A stretch of DNA of 64,000 bases from Paramyrothecium sp. XJ0827. Lineage: Eukaryota; Ascomycota; Sordariomycetes; Hypocreales; Stachybotryaceae. Shown here in pieces: positions 10,957 through 23,800 of the stretch. The position numbers and the translations under genes are program-made. Positions within the stretch are counted from its first letter, which is position 1; the number at the start of each line of letters is the position of its first letter. The notes beneath the pieces are model-generated. The model made no database searches and was not told the DNA's origin. It was given only the letters and a program-made list of their open reading frames with translations. Location of the stretch: the NCBI GenBank assembly GCA_020881915.1, contig JAJFPB010000010.1:558001-622000 (forward strand). The letters run 5' to 3'.

Positions 10957-11874
10957 AGGAATTTAGTCAAATGTTGCAACTCTCAACCACCAATGCAATG
11001 TCTCGGCAGCCGGGAAGATCTCAACGGAACTCTTGATCTGACAGAAATGACGGCATGACGACACCGACCTCAGTCCCATGTACTACTGCTTGAGGCCTTT
11101 GAAACGTAGTCCTGATGATCATGACATATGAAGCAATGTGCAACGAGCGTAGTGCTATTTTCGTATTACATGGACTCGAAGCTGGGAGATCGTCGAATTA
11201 AAAAAGAATATTCGTCTGATTGGTCATTTATGTCCGCGGACCCTTCTGGAGCCTCTGGACCCCTAACGCGATCAGCCGAAGTTCTCTCAGCTCAGCTGCC
11301 AGGATCCGACGCCTTTTGGCCACGCGTGGGGCCGATGCAGGTACTTTCGCTGTGTGTTCAGCCCTGGCAGATGGCATTTGACGTCAACTGGGCAATCCTC
11401 AGCCTCAACCAATGATGTCAATTCGGCTGACAGTGTCCATCCTGTACTTTTTCGGCCGGAGGATTCAACAATAGCTTGCAAATTCTTAATTCAGTCTTTG
11501 CAGTAGGCTATTGCCGCGACGAGGCTGGACCAATTCGGCAATTTGGCGCGCATTGCCGGGATTTCATGGAGTAAGAAACCTCAAGAAACTGAAAGAGAGA
11601 GCCGGTCGCCAGGATTCAACCTGTCGATCAGCGACGTCAAAGGTTATTTTTGTATGAGTTTGGGTAGTTATACCAGAGAACTGCCAATGTCTATGAAGCT
11701 GCACTGACGAGAAGATGGATATAAGAACATGCAGTAAACCCCATTGACAGAATCCTCTTCCAAACAGCAAGCAAAACACCCATACAAGTTTACAAACTCG
11801 CCCCAACTTATCAATTGCCCTCCTGACCAAACAAAAATCATCATCTATCAAACACACCACAACACGCCGCGACC
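10957..11874. other. divergent intergenic region, no gene recognised
   Basis: This region lies between the leftward 320-aa gene and the rightward small secreted protein gene. It holds both promoters. A short open frame at 11128-11415 has no recognisable features. Confidence 0.5.
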
Positions 11875-12267
11875 ATGATGTACAAGGCCTTTTTCACCAC
11901 TGCCGTCATGGCATTCTTCGTCGCAAGCGCAAGCGCAAACGCGGCCGGGGCTGAAGAGCGTACCCTAGAGCGTCGCCAATCCGAAGGGGTTTGCCTTTCC
12001 TCCCATTGACTAGAAACAAAGTCCACGTATCTAATAATGTTGTGTTTTAGTGGTGCGCTGAGCGCACAAACACCTGCTGGGACAGCAGCGGCGAGCTGGG
12101 CGAGTGCGATAGGGGCGATGTAAGCATTGCCAAGATGATCGTCTGATGAAGGCTGTATTTGCTGACCACCTCTCTAAAAATAGTGCACCAAAGACAACAA
12201 CTACTGCACTGTCGTCCGATCTTGCGGCGGTATGGGCTTTTGTAGCTCTTGGGTCGAATGCGAGTAA
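11875..12267 (+). CDS. small secreted cysteine-rich protein, 88 aa, 3 exons
   Basis: I reconstructed this gene from exons 11875-11988, 12051-12119 and 12184-12267. All are phase 0, with donors GTTTGC and GTAAGC and TAG acceptors. The first about 22 residues (MMYKAFFTTAVMAFFVASAS) form a signal peptide. A short acidic pro-segment with a dibasic RR (TLERRQ) follows, the type of site cut by KEX2. The mature part of about 50 residues has eight cysteines, arranged as WC, TC, EC, then CT, YC, SC, FC and EC. Two in-register exons each start just before or at a cysteine. This pattern is typical of fungal effectors, antifungal peptides and other disulphide-stabilised secreted proteins; no specific family is recognised. 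It is too short and too spliced to appear as a long open frame. The first donor (GTTTGC) is unusual, so the exon-1 boundary is the least certain part. Confidence 0.7.
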
Positions 12268-13557
12268 TGAATTTATTTTGCAAGCGTCTCTACGGTCGTT
12301 GGTAACCATTTGTCCTGCCGCGAGAGATGGTTACGGGAAGCTTTCTTGTTCTTCGTAGTTAGTTTAGGCGCGAGACGGAGCTGGGCTTTTCTGTACAACA
12401 ACTGTTCTGTTTATTAGAGTGTGCTTTTACCAACTGTCTGACATAGCCATGTACGAATACAACTATCTGCAGCTGCTGAAATGAAATCGAACAGTGCCGC
12501 AAATGAAGTGAGACCTAGCAAATGCAAGCGCCCTTTCGAATGTGCTTGTCGTAGGGCCCAGATAAGATGACTAGTCTAATCGTCTACGCGATGGTGAGGT
12601 TTGCCATTTCTTCGTAAGGGTCGGCTGGTCTAGTCGAATTGAACTGCTACTCTCCAGGGCACCGTCGTGAATATTGCTCGTCCCTGTGGCCAAGGCAAGA
12701 GTATTTGTGACGTACTGGCGCGCAGGGTCGGTGTGGGAAGCGAATTATGACGACGACCCCTGTTCGTGACAAGCAGATCCCCGCATAATAGGCTATCTCG
12801 CACAGATCGAAGTTGATCGCCGGTTGTAATTATAGAGTGGCGCAAGCAAGCTGCATTGAAAGAATAACAAGCAAAATAGTACACAATCTTGGAGAGCCCT
12901 AGACTCGGCCAGTGATCAGAGAGGTCCAAGCTCGGCGGCATGATCATCGGGGCATTGACCGGCAGCCTGAGCAGAACCTCTTCTTCCAACCTAAGACTCG
13001 TTTAAGAAGACGGAACGGGGTCTTTTGCTAAGTGCGATCAAGAGTTGTCAGCTATGAATACACGCTAGCAGGTGCGTGGTTGTTGTGGGTCGTGGTAGTC
13101 CAAATCTACTCTACCTTCGTCCGTCGAGGTTGGGACCGCACTTGAGGAAGATCACCGGCGCGGGGAGCTAAAATACCACAATCTGAGGCAGTGTGCAAGG
13201 ACTCACCCAATCTGGCATGATTTTTCATAAGGGGGTTTTTGAAGCTTTAACCGAAAACAATGCATCAAGTAGCAGGTGAGAATGAAACAAGAAGAAGTAT
13301 CGTGATCGTGATCCTAATCACAAACTCGGAATGTTGCAGAGGTCTAGGGTAGCATCTCCATCCGGGCTCAGGCATTCAGATTCTTGTGACGAAGAATGTA
13401 TTCAGCAACGAGTGTGAGACAATTCATACCAACGGCATAATCATACAATAGTTACTACAAGTACAGCTCCGGCCTTGTGAACTTCTCCGGGCAACAAAAA
13501 CAGAGACGCCTTTGCTCGTCATTCTACAAGCTGCAACCAACAGATTCAGCTTTTTAG
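12268..13557. other. intergenic, no gene recognised
   Basis: This 1.3 kb spacer holds the 3' flanks of two convergent genes. A 119-codon open frame at 12630-12989 on the minus strand has no recognisable domain, no visible splice partners and no signal sequence, and is not called. Confidence 0.5.
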
Positions 13558-14323
13558 CTAAATGGCTTTGGGATCCGAATTGCGCCTCTCCGAAATGCCT
13601 CTTTTCACAACCAGCCACGTGCCTACGGCGGTCAGGGCCATAAGGATCGGCACTCCGACGCCGACACCGACGCCCACTCCCAGCTTCCATTTGTTGTACT
13701 CGTCCCGATGCCCAGCGTCATTCTGGGCGGCCAGGAATCTCTCCACCCAGTCGCTGCCGACGATGAACTGGTCCGACATGTCGGATGGAGCATTGCCCGG
13801 AAGATCTGGGTAGTCCTCTTCGCTGGCTAGCTCGGGTTGGGAGATTTGAATAACATTGGCCACGCTCCTCATTGCTTCGTAGCTATCGCCAGGGGGCGAG
13901 GACGACTGGATAATATTTCCCGGGTTGAAAGTGACCTGCGACTCTGTGGTGTCTACGAGTTCAGAAAGTGTCAGTCGTCTGAAGGGGAATCATAGGGGCA
14001 CTGAGTTACTCACTGGTTTCCCATCTAGTATCTCCATTGCTGTGCCATCGGACGCGCACCGGCGTGTCCCGGTTCCTCTCATCAACCTCCCAGGAGATGG
14101 TGTAGTCTTTGTCCTGCACCAGTAGCAAGTAAGCAATGCCTCTCGGGTTGGCAGATGTAGCATAGGCTCCGTCAGGCAAGAAGCAATCATCGCCGCTCGG
14201 GCCGCACCATCGGAAAGATTTGAGGCACAAGGGTGCGTCCCCGCAATCGCGTTGACTGGGATCCCAAGCCGTAGCTGTAGAAGCCAAAGAGGCTAGCAAC
14301 AATGCTAGTGATTGAGTCTTCAT
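13558..14323 (-). CDS. signal peptide plus single-pass membrane protein, 234 aa, 2 exons
   Basis: Exon 1 is 14323-14014 and exon 2 is 13952-13558, with a 61-bp intron (donor GTGAGT, branch-like CTGAC, acceptor TAG). The start chosen is the ATG at 14323, which begins a clear signal peptide (MKTQSLALLLASLASTATA). The following ectodomain of about 150 residues has about five cysteines near its start and the motif KDYTISWEVDE. A single hydrophobic helix near residues 195-215 (PILMALTAVGTWLVV) is preceded by a GV dipeptide repeat and followed by a basic cytoplasmic tail. This is a type I membrane topology, like many fungal cell-surface sensors or adhesin-like proteins, but no named domain was recognised. 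It sits convergent-free, 0.5 kb past the NRPS 3' end and on the same strand. Confidence 0.75.
13651..13683 (-). repeat. GV-dipeptide coding minisatellite
   Basis: Six-base units encode five consecutive Gly-Val pairs just before the membrane helix of the 234-aa protein. Length variation here would move the helix register. Confidence 0.7.
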
Positions 14324-14832
14324 GTTGATTATGAGGCTAGCTGAGGTTATGTGTAACAGCCGAGGCAAGATCAGATGTGATGTTTCAACTACTAAGACAA
14401 ATCCAGTGGGCGTGTTGTTTATTTAATCACAGAAAGCTTCCAGAACTACCATTGCGTCATATGGGCTGTACGACGACCCCGGGCATTTACTCAGTTGATG
14501 ATCGCGCTGCTCTGCCTAATACGGACTTTTTGCTGACAGGCTGATCAAACCAACAAGGGTGGGCTGCTGTCATAGCCCTGCGTGGCAAGTTGACCCACCA
14601 GTTTTACCCAGCGGGACAGGCTCTATTTCAGCCCCCAGACAAGCCAGGATCATCATGAAGTCACTTGGATCAGCGAAGGATTCGCTGCCTGTAGTTGTAG
14701 GCAATACGAGGAACAGATCAGTGAACTAATTGGGACTTGTTTTAAGGTTAGGTTCGAAAGCGGGAAAAGAATAACTCTCGCGATAAAAATAGTTAATTCA
14801 GTATTATCTAGTTACATGATTGACAAAGGAAA
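14324..14832. other. intergenic, NRPS 3' flank and promoter of the 234-aa gene
   Basis: This is 0.5 kb with no gene. It contains the upstream region of the leftward 234-aa gene and the 3' flank of the NRPS. Confidence 0.5.
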
Positions 14833-17800
14833 CTAAGAGATGTGCACTCGCTTAATGACGGAATGGTCAGTTACGGACCCAATCATCTCGGCCGAAGACT
14901 GGATGAACCCAATGTCCTTGAGATATTGCACACTGCGGCGTACCGCCATGTGCGGTCTTCCCAGCTCCTCCGACTCCTGAACGCCCTCCTCTTGTGCGCT
15001 TCCCAGCCTACCCAGGAAGTGCTGCACCGGCCACAGAGGGTGTTTATCGCCGACCTCGTTCATTTGCGCCATTGCGCGCTGCATCCATTCATCCCATGAT
15101 AGTGGCTTGCATGGGACCTCAAGCTCTGCGTTGACCTGATCCCAGAACGTGGCAACTGACATGCCACCGTCGACGTTGACCCAAGGGGAAATACCGTCTT
15201 CCGCAGTGATCTGGCTGATGATTGAGGCCGCCACGGAGCTGACGTCCTCAATTTCCATGAAATGATTGTCGGGCTCTGTTGGGTAAAAGTGAAGGGCTGC
15301 TGCTCCAGCCACAGTACGCCAGAGGAAGTCATCGGTGTTGGAGACTCCGTCCTGCACTGTTCCGATGATGCGGCCTGGCTTCACGATCGAAATACGATTC
15401 TGGCCAGGCGGGAGCTTCGAGTAAATGTCTTCAATGATGCACTCGGAAACAAACTTGGTTTGCACGTATCCGTTGACCCCAGCAAACTTGGTGGCAGAGG
15501 CAGCTCGGTCTTCTCCACTGTCTACTTTCACACCGCCGGACACGAAAACGAACTTCGGCTGTGCATCCGACGAGACCGTAGCCTGCAGCAGCGCAGTGGT
15601 TGAGTCGACGTTCGCACCGTGCAGCTTGTCAAAGTCGGCATTCCAGTTCACAACGGCACCATTGTGGATAATCGCATCAACTTGTTCATCTCCTGATGCA
15701 TGGAGCCGCGCCCATTGCTCCTTGGTCAGCCCAAGGTATGACTTGGACAAGTCACCTTGCCACGCCTCAAGCTTGAGGTTCAGCTTGTCATCCCACCAGC
15801 CGGCGATGCGAGCTGTATCCCTGATGCGGTCCAAACCATGGTTGCTGGATTTGGCACGAACCAATGCAATGACCTTTCCAATAGACGGGGAAAGCAGTAG
15901 CTGTCTCAAGATCTCCGTCCCGAGGAAACCAGTCGCTCCGGTGAGGAACACGACGGCTTGGTCTCGAAGCTTGGTAACAGGTCGTTCGAGAAGTTGACTG
16001 GGGTTGGATGCCCACGATGTGCTTGCAACGGAATCTACGCTGGCCAGGAGATCAGGCCTGGAGTCCTGTTCCTGCGTAATGCCGTTCTGCGCGTCCTGGA
16101 TGAACTTCGCCATGCCAGTGATGGTCGTTTGTTTGCTATTGATCATGGACATTGTAAATAGCACGTTGTATTTGTTCGTGACGGCTTTGACGAGGGTCAC
16201 GATCTTGATTGAGTCGCCTCCTAGGTCGTAGAAGTTATCGTCAATGCTAATAGTGTTCTCGGGCATATCGAGTACATGTGCCCACTGAATACGGAGGACG
16301 AATTCTATTTCACTGGTAGGCTCACGGAAAGTGCGGCGCACGCTCGGTGCGTACGCTGCCAGGTCCTCTTCGGCGATGCTCTGAAGGAGAGCTTTTCGGT
16401 CGATCTTCTCAGCGCTGCTTTTGGGCATCTTGTGGATTGGGATGAAGAAGTTTGGAACCATGTACGAAGGTAACGCAGCTGAGACAGTCTTGTGGATCTC
16501 ACCGAACAGCTCCCGCACCTCTTGTGTCATCTCCAATTTCTCAACCCTGGCTGTTGATGGTTTGGTCGAGCGGTTTGTGCTGAAGCTGACGAATGCCACC
16601 AAGAACGCTTTAGACTGCCGGCGGGCGACATCAACCACGACGTGCTGGATGTCAGAACGCGCGTTCGTAACTTGATACTCGATTTCGCCAAGTTCAATAC
16701 GTTGGCCTCGAATCTTGACTTGCGTATCTTTCCTTCCAAGGTAATCCATCGCTCCTTGTGCATTATACCTGACGAGATCGCCAGTCTTGTAAAGCTTCAT
16801 ACCTGGGTGCTTCGAATCCTGCGGTAACCAGTCCAGCTTCTCTATGAATGACTCTGCTGTCTTCTCGGCGTTGTTTAGGTATCCATGAGCAATGGCGTAG
16901 CCTTGGATGATGAGCTCGCCGACACACCCAATAGGGGCAAGCTTGTTATGGTTGTCGGCTTCAACAATCCAACCTTTGTGGGCGTATAAGCGACCGATAG
17001 TAGTCGGGTTGTCAAAAGTCGACGTGTAACGATGCGCGAGAGCCATAATGCACCCTTCGGTGGGCCCGTAGGCGTTGCGAAGGTCAACTCTGCTGGCCCA
17101 AGTCTGGATGATCTCCCTCGAAGGCGCCTCACCGCCGAGCACCAAAGTCTTCAAGGATGGGACTCGGTCGGGTCGGAGGGTTTTCAAGAAGGAGGGTGTA
17201 AGAAGTGCGTGATTCACCTTGGCACTTTCTATGAAGCCTGTTGCGTTCTGCATTCTCTCGGTATCTGAAGGCACGCAGATCGTACCTCCGGTAATTAGAG
17301 GTCGGAATATCTCAAAGATGCTGGCATCGAAAACGTAGTTTGCGAACTGGAAGACACGAGAGTTCTCATAGGCTCCAGTTGGCTCTCCCATTACTAGAAG
17401 CGCGGACGAGATCGCACCGTGGCTGATATTGACGCCTTTCGGCGTTCCCGTAGATCCTGAAGTAAACAAAACGTACGCACTGTCGTTTGGAGTTGCCTTT
17501 TGAGCTAGGTAGCGCTTCCAGAACCATTTCTGGGACATCGCCGATATCGCGGCCATCGAAAACTCAACGACATTCTCGGCCAGCCCCTCGCATGAACTGT
17601 GAGTGGTCGGTGAAACCACGAGATACTTGGTGGCAAGCTGGGTCATTAGGCTGCTTCTTCGGTCTAGCGGCGCTGTTGGATCTAGTGGCACAAATGCGCC
17701 GCCTGCTTTCAGTATACCAAGCATGGCAACGATCGCCATTGCTGACTTTTCCATGCAGAATGGCACGATAACACCGGGTCTAACACCAAGATACTGTAGA

Positions 17801-20800
17801 TGAGCTGCGAGTTTCGAAGCCAGGCTGTCCATCTCGGCATAAGACATAGTGGATTCGGTGGTATAAATGGCTTCTCGCCGCGGCGAACGAGCAACTTGCG
17901 CGGAAATTAAGTCATGTATGCAGGAGTTGGGCGCAGGTATATCCACGATGTTCCAAGCCATTGCTTGGGCCAAGTCCCAAGGTCCGCAAACTTCAACGCT
18001 ACTGAGCGTTGCTTTGTTTTGTGCACTAGCAAGTTGTTGGATCACCCTCTCGAGTTGATGCGTCAAAGCTGTCATTTGCGATTCGCCATGGCTAGCAGAG
18101 TCGTAGATGAGGACTATCTCAATGCCCTTCTCAAGAAGATGGGCTTGGATGACAAGGGGGTAGCTAAAGTAACCTTGCAGCACGTCATCAAGAGGTAGCT
18201 CCTCGGGATCGGCAGGAACAAGCAAAGGCTGCTCGCCATCACTGTTCTTGTCGCCAAAGAAAAGTGAAGGCTGAACAACGAGAAGGCTGGTTAGGTCGCA
18301 GGCTTCCTTTGCCGCTGGGCTAATCTTTGAGATATTGTTTAGGCCGAACTGCTCATGAGGAACCATTTCGAAGGCCTGAGCTTGGACCTGCTGTAAGAAG
18401 ACTTCGACTTCAGTATTAGAGTCCATCTGAACGCGCACAGGGACTGTTGCGATGGTAGGCCCGGGCATATTTTCGAGGCCAGCAACGGAAGCATGACGAC
18501 CAGAGACTGTCGTGCCAAAGCAGACGTCATCTGTACTGCAGTAGCGAGCCAAAACAATGGCCCAAGCCGCACGCAGTATGGTAGCCTTTGTAATGGAAGC
18601 ATTAGGAGTGGTCGGAATGTCTACCGTTCGTCTGAGCGTGCGGGTTACTTGTGAACCGTCATCGACATGGGCACTGGAGTTGATTGGTAATGTAGCGCGC
18701 TTGGCGTCTTCGAGATATTTGGCCCAGTATGCTTGCGTGGCATCGACATCGGCTTCCATGGTATAACGTACAAAGTTTACGTATGGGTGAAGGATAGTCT
18801 TTGTTAGCCCTCTATAAGACTCTTCTAGGAGCTTAAGGGCAAGACGGAAAGACCATCCGTCGTGAAGGGAGTGATGCATTGCAATTACAAAGAACCGCTT
18901 CCCTGAGTCCTCTTTGATGATGTAGTTGTAGCACAGCTCTTTGCCGTAAGTCATTCTGAGCTCCTTGACATCATCTAGTAGTGTACGAAGTGAACCAGGA
19001 CCGATCTGCCACTGCGCTGGCCCATCCACAACCAATTGTAATGAGCGGTCGCCAACAAGGACAATTCGAGTGCGTAAGATCGGAGACGACTCTATCACCT
19101 TGCTCCAGGCAGCCACTAGCTGTGTTTGTTCCACATTATCGGCAAGAGCATAGACGTATTTGGCAATGTATGAGCCAGGCTGCTTGGTTGACAAGACCAT
19201 GAGACCTTCTTGGAGGCTGGTGCAGGGATATGCGTCGACAATGCGTTGATTCTCGGACAACTGACACTCATGGTGAAACGTGCCGCTGAGAACCTCGTTC
19301 TTGATAGAGTGACCGACAAGGGAAAATGGCTCAACAACAGCGTTATTGTGGCCTTCGTACATGGTTGCTTGTTCTGCCACTCGCCACAATCGTGGGTCGG
19401 CAAACAAATCGTCGATTTTGATGTTGAGGCCGACATCTCTTGCCTGGGCCACCACCTGAATGGCCGTGATGGAGTCGCCACCAATAGATAAGAAGCTATC
19501 GTCTCTGCCAATACTCTCAACTGGAAGGTGTAAGGCGTCCGCCCATAGTTGTTGGACCTGACGCTCAATCGCCGTCTCGGGTGCCCTTGATGAGCCAGAG
19601 GCAGAAGACTGAGTTACAGCCACACACAAGGAGTTGAGCTGCTCGGTTGAAAGAGACGCCACCATTTGTCGTAGACCCTTCCTATCGAGTTTCATTGAAG
19701 ATATGAACGGCATGTGTCGTAAGACTAGGACGGCGCTTGGGACCATGTATCTCGGCAACACGTCGTTTAGTTTCTTCGTTAGGTTTTGTAGTTGGGCCGC
19801 CATCGCGTCGTCGGGTACGACGAAGCCTTGCAAGTCACCAGACTCCGCGATAGTGTAGTCCGGGTAGCTCACAAAACCAATCAACGAGTCACCTGTATCC
19901 CGGCGCAGAACCTCCACCGCGACATGTTCGGCTCCCGACATGTGCTGTTGAACATGGTATTCAATTTCTGCAAGCTCTAGTCGCTGACCACGGAGCTTCA
20001 CTTGTGTATCCTTACGCCCAATGTAGACCAGCTTTCCGTCAGGATTGTACTTAACCAAGTCGCCAGTCAGATAGAATCTGTTTGGCTTATGAGCCTCTGA
20101 CAGCCATTGGACGTCTTGTACGAAGGACTTTTGCGTTCGCTCTGCGTCGTTCAGGTAAGCCCGAGCAAGAACGTGCCCTTGCACCATGAGTTCTCCAGTG
20201 CAGCCGATTGGTGTTAGGCGTTGGTAATTCGTGGGCTCAACAATCCAGCAGGCGCTGTTGAATCCTCCACCAATTGTCTTGGGTATCTCTTCGGTGACAT
20301 TGGAGAAGACATGAGTGGCACAATAGTTACAGGCCTCTGCCGGGCCGTAGCCATTGATCAACCGAACATGGCCGAGCCACTGGTCTAACAGATCTCGTGT
20401 AGGTGCTTCTCCACCCAGAACAAGAGTTTTCAAGCTTGGAACCTTTTGAGGGGAAAGCGTGCGCACAAAAGATGGGGTCAACATAGCGGTGTTAATTCGG
20501 GCCTGGGTTATAAAGTCGCCGGCAGATTGAAGCCTCTCTGTCTCTGTAGGAATGCAGACAGTACCTCCGTGAGCGAGAGGTGTGAAGATCTCACCTAGAC
20601 TGCCATCGAAAATGTAGTTGGAAAACTGGAAAACGCGTGAGTCCTGGTCAAGTTGGAACACTTTGCCCTGACCCAAAGTGCTGGTGCAGAACGCTGAATG
20701 TTCCATAATGATACCCTTCGGCTTGCCGGTAGAGCCGGATGTGAACAGAACGTAGGCTGCATCAGAGGGTTTGACTGCGGGCAGTTTTGTGTCACTCTTT

Positions 20801-23800
20801 GCCTCGAGCAATTGAGAAATGAATGCCTCGGATAGAACCACCACATTCGGGACGAGCCCCTCGAAGGCTTCCGCTACGGCGTCGGAAGCGATGACAATGT
20901 TTGCACGAGTGTCATCGATAAGAGCCTTGCGACGGTTTTGTGGGTGTTTAGGATCCAGAGGAACAAAAGCGCCGCCAGCTTTGAGGATAGCTAGCATAGC
21001 GACAACGGCCCTTGTGGACTTCTCAAAGCAAAAGGGAACCATTTTGCCTGGTTTGACACCCAGGTCGACTAAATGACCAGCCAGGTTCGAGGACAAAACA
21101 TCCAATGTCGCGTAAGTCATGCTGCCACTAGAGGCATAAAGTGCCTCATGAGCTGGCTGAGAAGCAACATTATGGGCAATAAGATCGTGCATGCATGCAT
21201 CAACCAGCTCGATCCCATCATTGTTGCAGGCCTTGGCTTTTTCGAGGTCCCATGGGCCTGAGATGGAGACATCTCCAATTCGCTTCGTGGAAGTATCCAC
21301 CAGCTGCCGCACAACATTATCAAATTGCTCAGACATCGCTTGCATTGCTGACTCTGAGAGGATAGTCGTATCGTAGATCAAGACCAAATCAATCTGATTC
21401 TCTAGAAGATGACACTGAGCGACTAAGGGATAGCTGAAATACTTTTGCATGACCTCCTGACATAGACGCTCTTCTTCAGGACCCGATAACAGGATCTGGT
21501 CTTCAGGTGAGCCCATGGACATCATCTGCTGAAGTGGCTGAATGGCTAATAAACTCGTGAAATTGCAAGCATCCTTGTAATCAGGACCAAGCTTTGCCAT
21601 ATTTTGGATACCAAATTGTTCATGAGGTATCATACTTGTGGAGTCTTTCTGGATGTCTTCTAGGAACTGCTTGACAGACCTTTCTCCGTCGAGCTTTATC
21701 CTTGTTGGAACAGTTGCAACAACAAGCCCAGGCATAGCAGCAAGTTCAGGAACAGGCGCATTCCGACCTGACACCGTTACGCCAAATGTAACATCATCAG
21801 TCTCGCAGTACCTGGCGAGCAAGCAGCCCCAAGCTGCACGAAGCAGGGTTGCCCGAGTCACTGTCAGCTCCGATCCAAATTCTATCTTGATTGTCTTTCG
21901 AAGGCTCTTGGACCCCTGCGGATTTGCGGGTGCTGTTGGCTCGCGCGAGGGGAACGAAGCTTTGCTAGCTCCTTGAAGGTACTTCCTCCAGTAACTGGCC
22001 GTTGCGATGTGATTCAAGTTCAGGGTGTAATCAACAAACCCAGCATAAGACTGGAGCTTAGGCAGAGCCGTGTTATGATATGCCGCATTCAGAGCGCCCA
22101 TGATGAGAGGCATGGACCATCCGTCGAAGATTGAGTGGTGAATTGTCAACGCAAAATACGTATCAGGGCCATCTCGGATTATTGCATAGCGACACAGACG
22201 TGTTCCAAAGCCCATGACGTGTTCCTGTGTCTTTCTGAGATAAGACCTCACATCGAGACCATCTACAGGTTCCCATGCGGGGTCATCTCTGAGGATAACC
22301 TGAATGGGCGCATCTTCGACCTGGAAAATCTGAGTGCGTAGGTTGGGACAGGCATCAAGTGTCATTTCCCAAGCCTTTCGGAAGTTGTCAATATTAGTCT
22401 TCGGGCCTAGCTTATAGACGTGTTTGGCGATGTAGGATCCAGGCTGCCTTGCTGCCAGAGTAATCAGGCCTTCCTGTAGCTTTGTGCATGGGAATGCGTC
22501 CTCAATAGAGATGTTGGGGGTTTGAGATACCGTGGCGATGACGGAAGTGAGCTGTTGAACTTCTCGGAGTGTTGCAGGGAGGAGACTAAAAGGCGCAATC
22601 GTTGTTAAGGAAGCATCGTCAACCTTCACAGCTTTAGCAGCAAGTGATGAAAGTCGCGCATCGTCAAAGATATCTTGAACAACTATTGAAAATCCGATAT
22701 TGCGTAAGGAAGTGACGAGACGGATAGCTGAGATGGAGTCGCCTCCAATCGTGAGGAAGCTATCATCGCGTCCAATGGTATCCTCGGGGATTCCAAGCAG
22801 TTCAGCCCAGGCCTGTTGGAAGACACGTTCCATGTCAGTTTCTGGGGCACGTTTGTCGGTCTCTCCAAGGGAGTACTTCGCTCTCTGGGTATTGCTTAAT
22901 CCTTCTGCTAACCTCACCAGAGTACGACGGTCGATTTTTGTTGAGGTAATGTAGGGCACCCGGTGGCAGGGAATAAACATTCGGGGTACCATGTAGGGCG
23001 GCAGCCTCATGTTCAGCTCTGCCAGCAAACGGATTACATCCTGCCGAAGGTCTTCTGTCAGATCTGCGAATATCTCCTCACTGTCTTCATTCTCCTTGAA
23101 ACAGAGATATGCGACAATCTTGATGCTCTCGTTCATTTTCAATGTGGTGACCACAACCTCTCGGAGGCCTGGCAGGCATTGTCTGATGTTATGTTCAATT
23201 TCACCTAACTCAATTCGAAGGCCCCTGATCTTAACTTGTGTATCTTTTCGGCACACATATCTCAAAGTGCCGTCAGTGTTGTAGGCACACAGGTCGCCTG
23301 ATTTGTAAAGCCTATTGTAACTTGGAGCGTCACGACGTGGAATCCAACCCGGAAGATCAGACACAATTGAGCTGGCGGTTCTTGCAGGGTCTGCCAGATA
23401 TTCTCGGAGCAAGGTTGGTCCCTGGATCATGACCTCACCAACTGTGCCAATCGGTGCAAGTTTCTCAGGATTCTGGGGATCAACTATCCATAGATTGGCA
23501 GCAACTGGCGTACCAATTGTGAGAGCTCCATCATCAATGGTTTGCCACTCATGAATCGAGCTGAACACACAAGTTTCAGCCGGACCCCAACCGTTGAGTA
23601 CGCGAACTTTGCCAAACCACTGCTCAAAGAAGTCCTGACCAGCTGCTTCACCACACACCATCAGCAACTCCAAGCCAGGCAATTCCTCTGGAACTAGGGT
23701 TCTCGCAAGGGATGGGGTAAGGTAAACCCAGTTGATATTGCCGTCTCTGACGTACGCCGATAGATTGTTCATCCGCACCCGCTCGGATGGGATGCACAGA

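Noticed and set aside
12630..12989. 119-codon minus-strand frame as a gene
   Set aside because: It has no recognisable domain, signal peptide or splice partners and lies between convergent genes.
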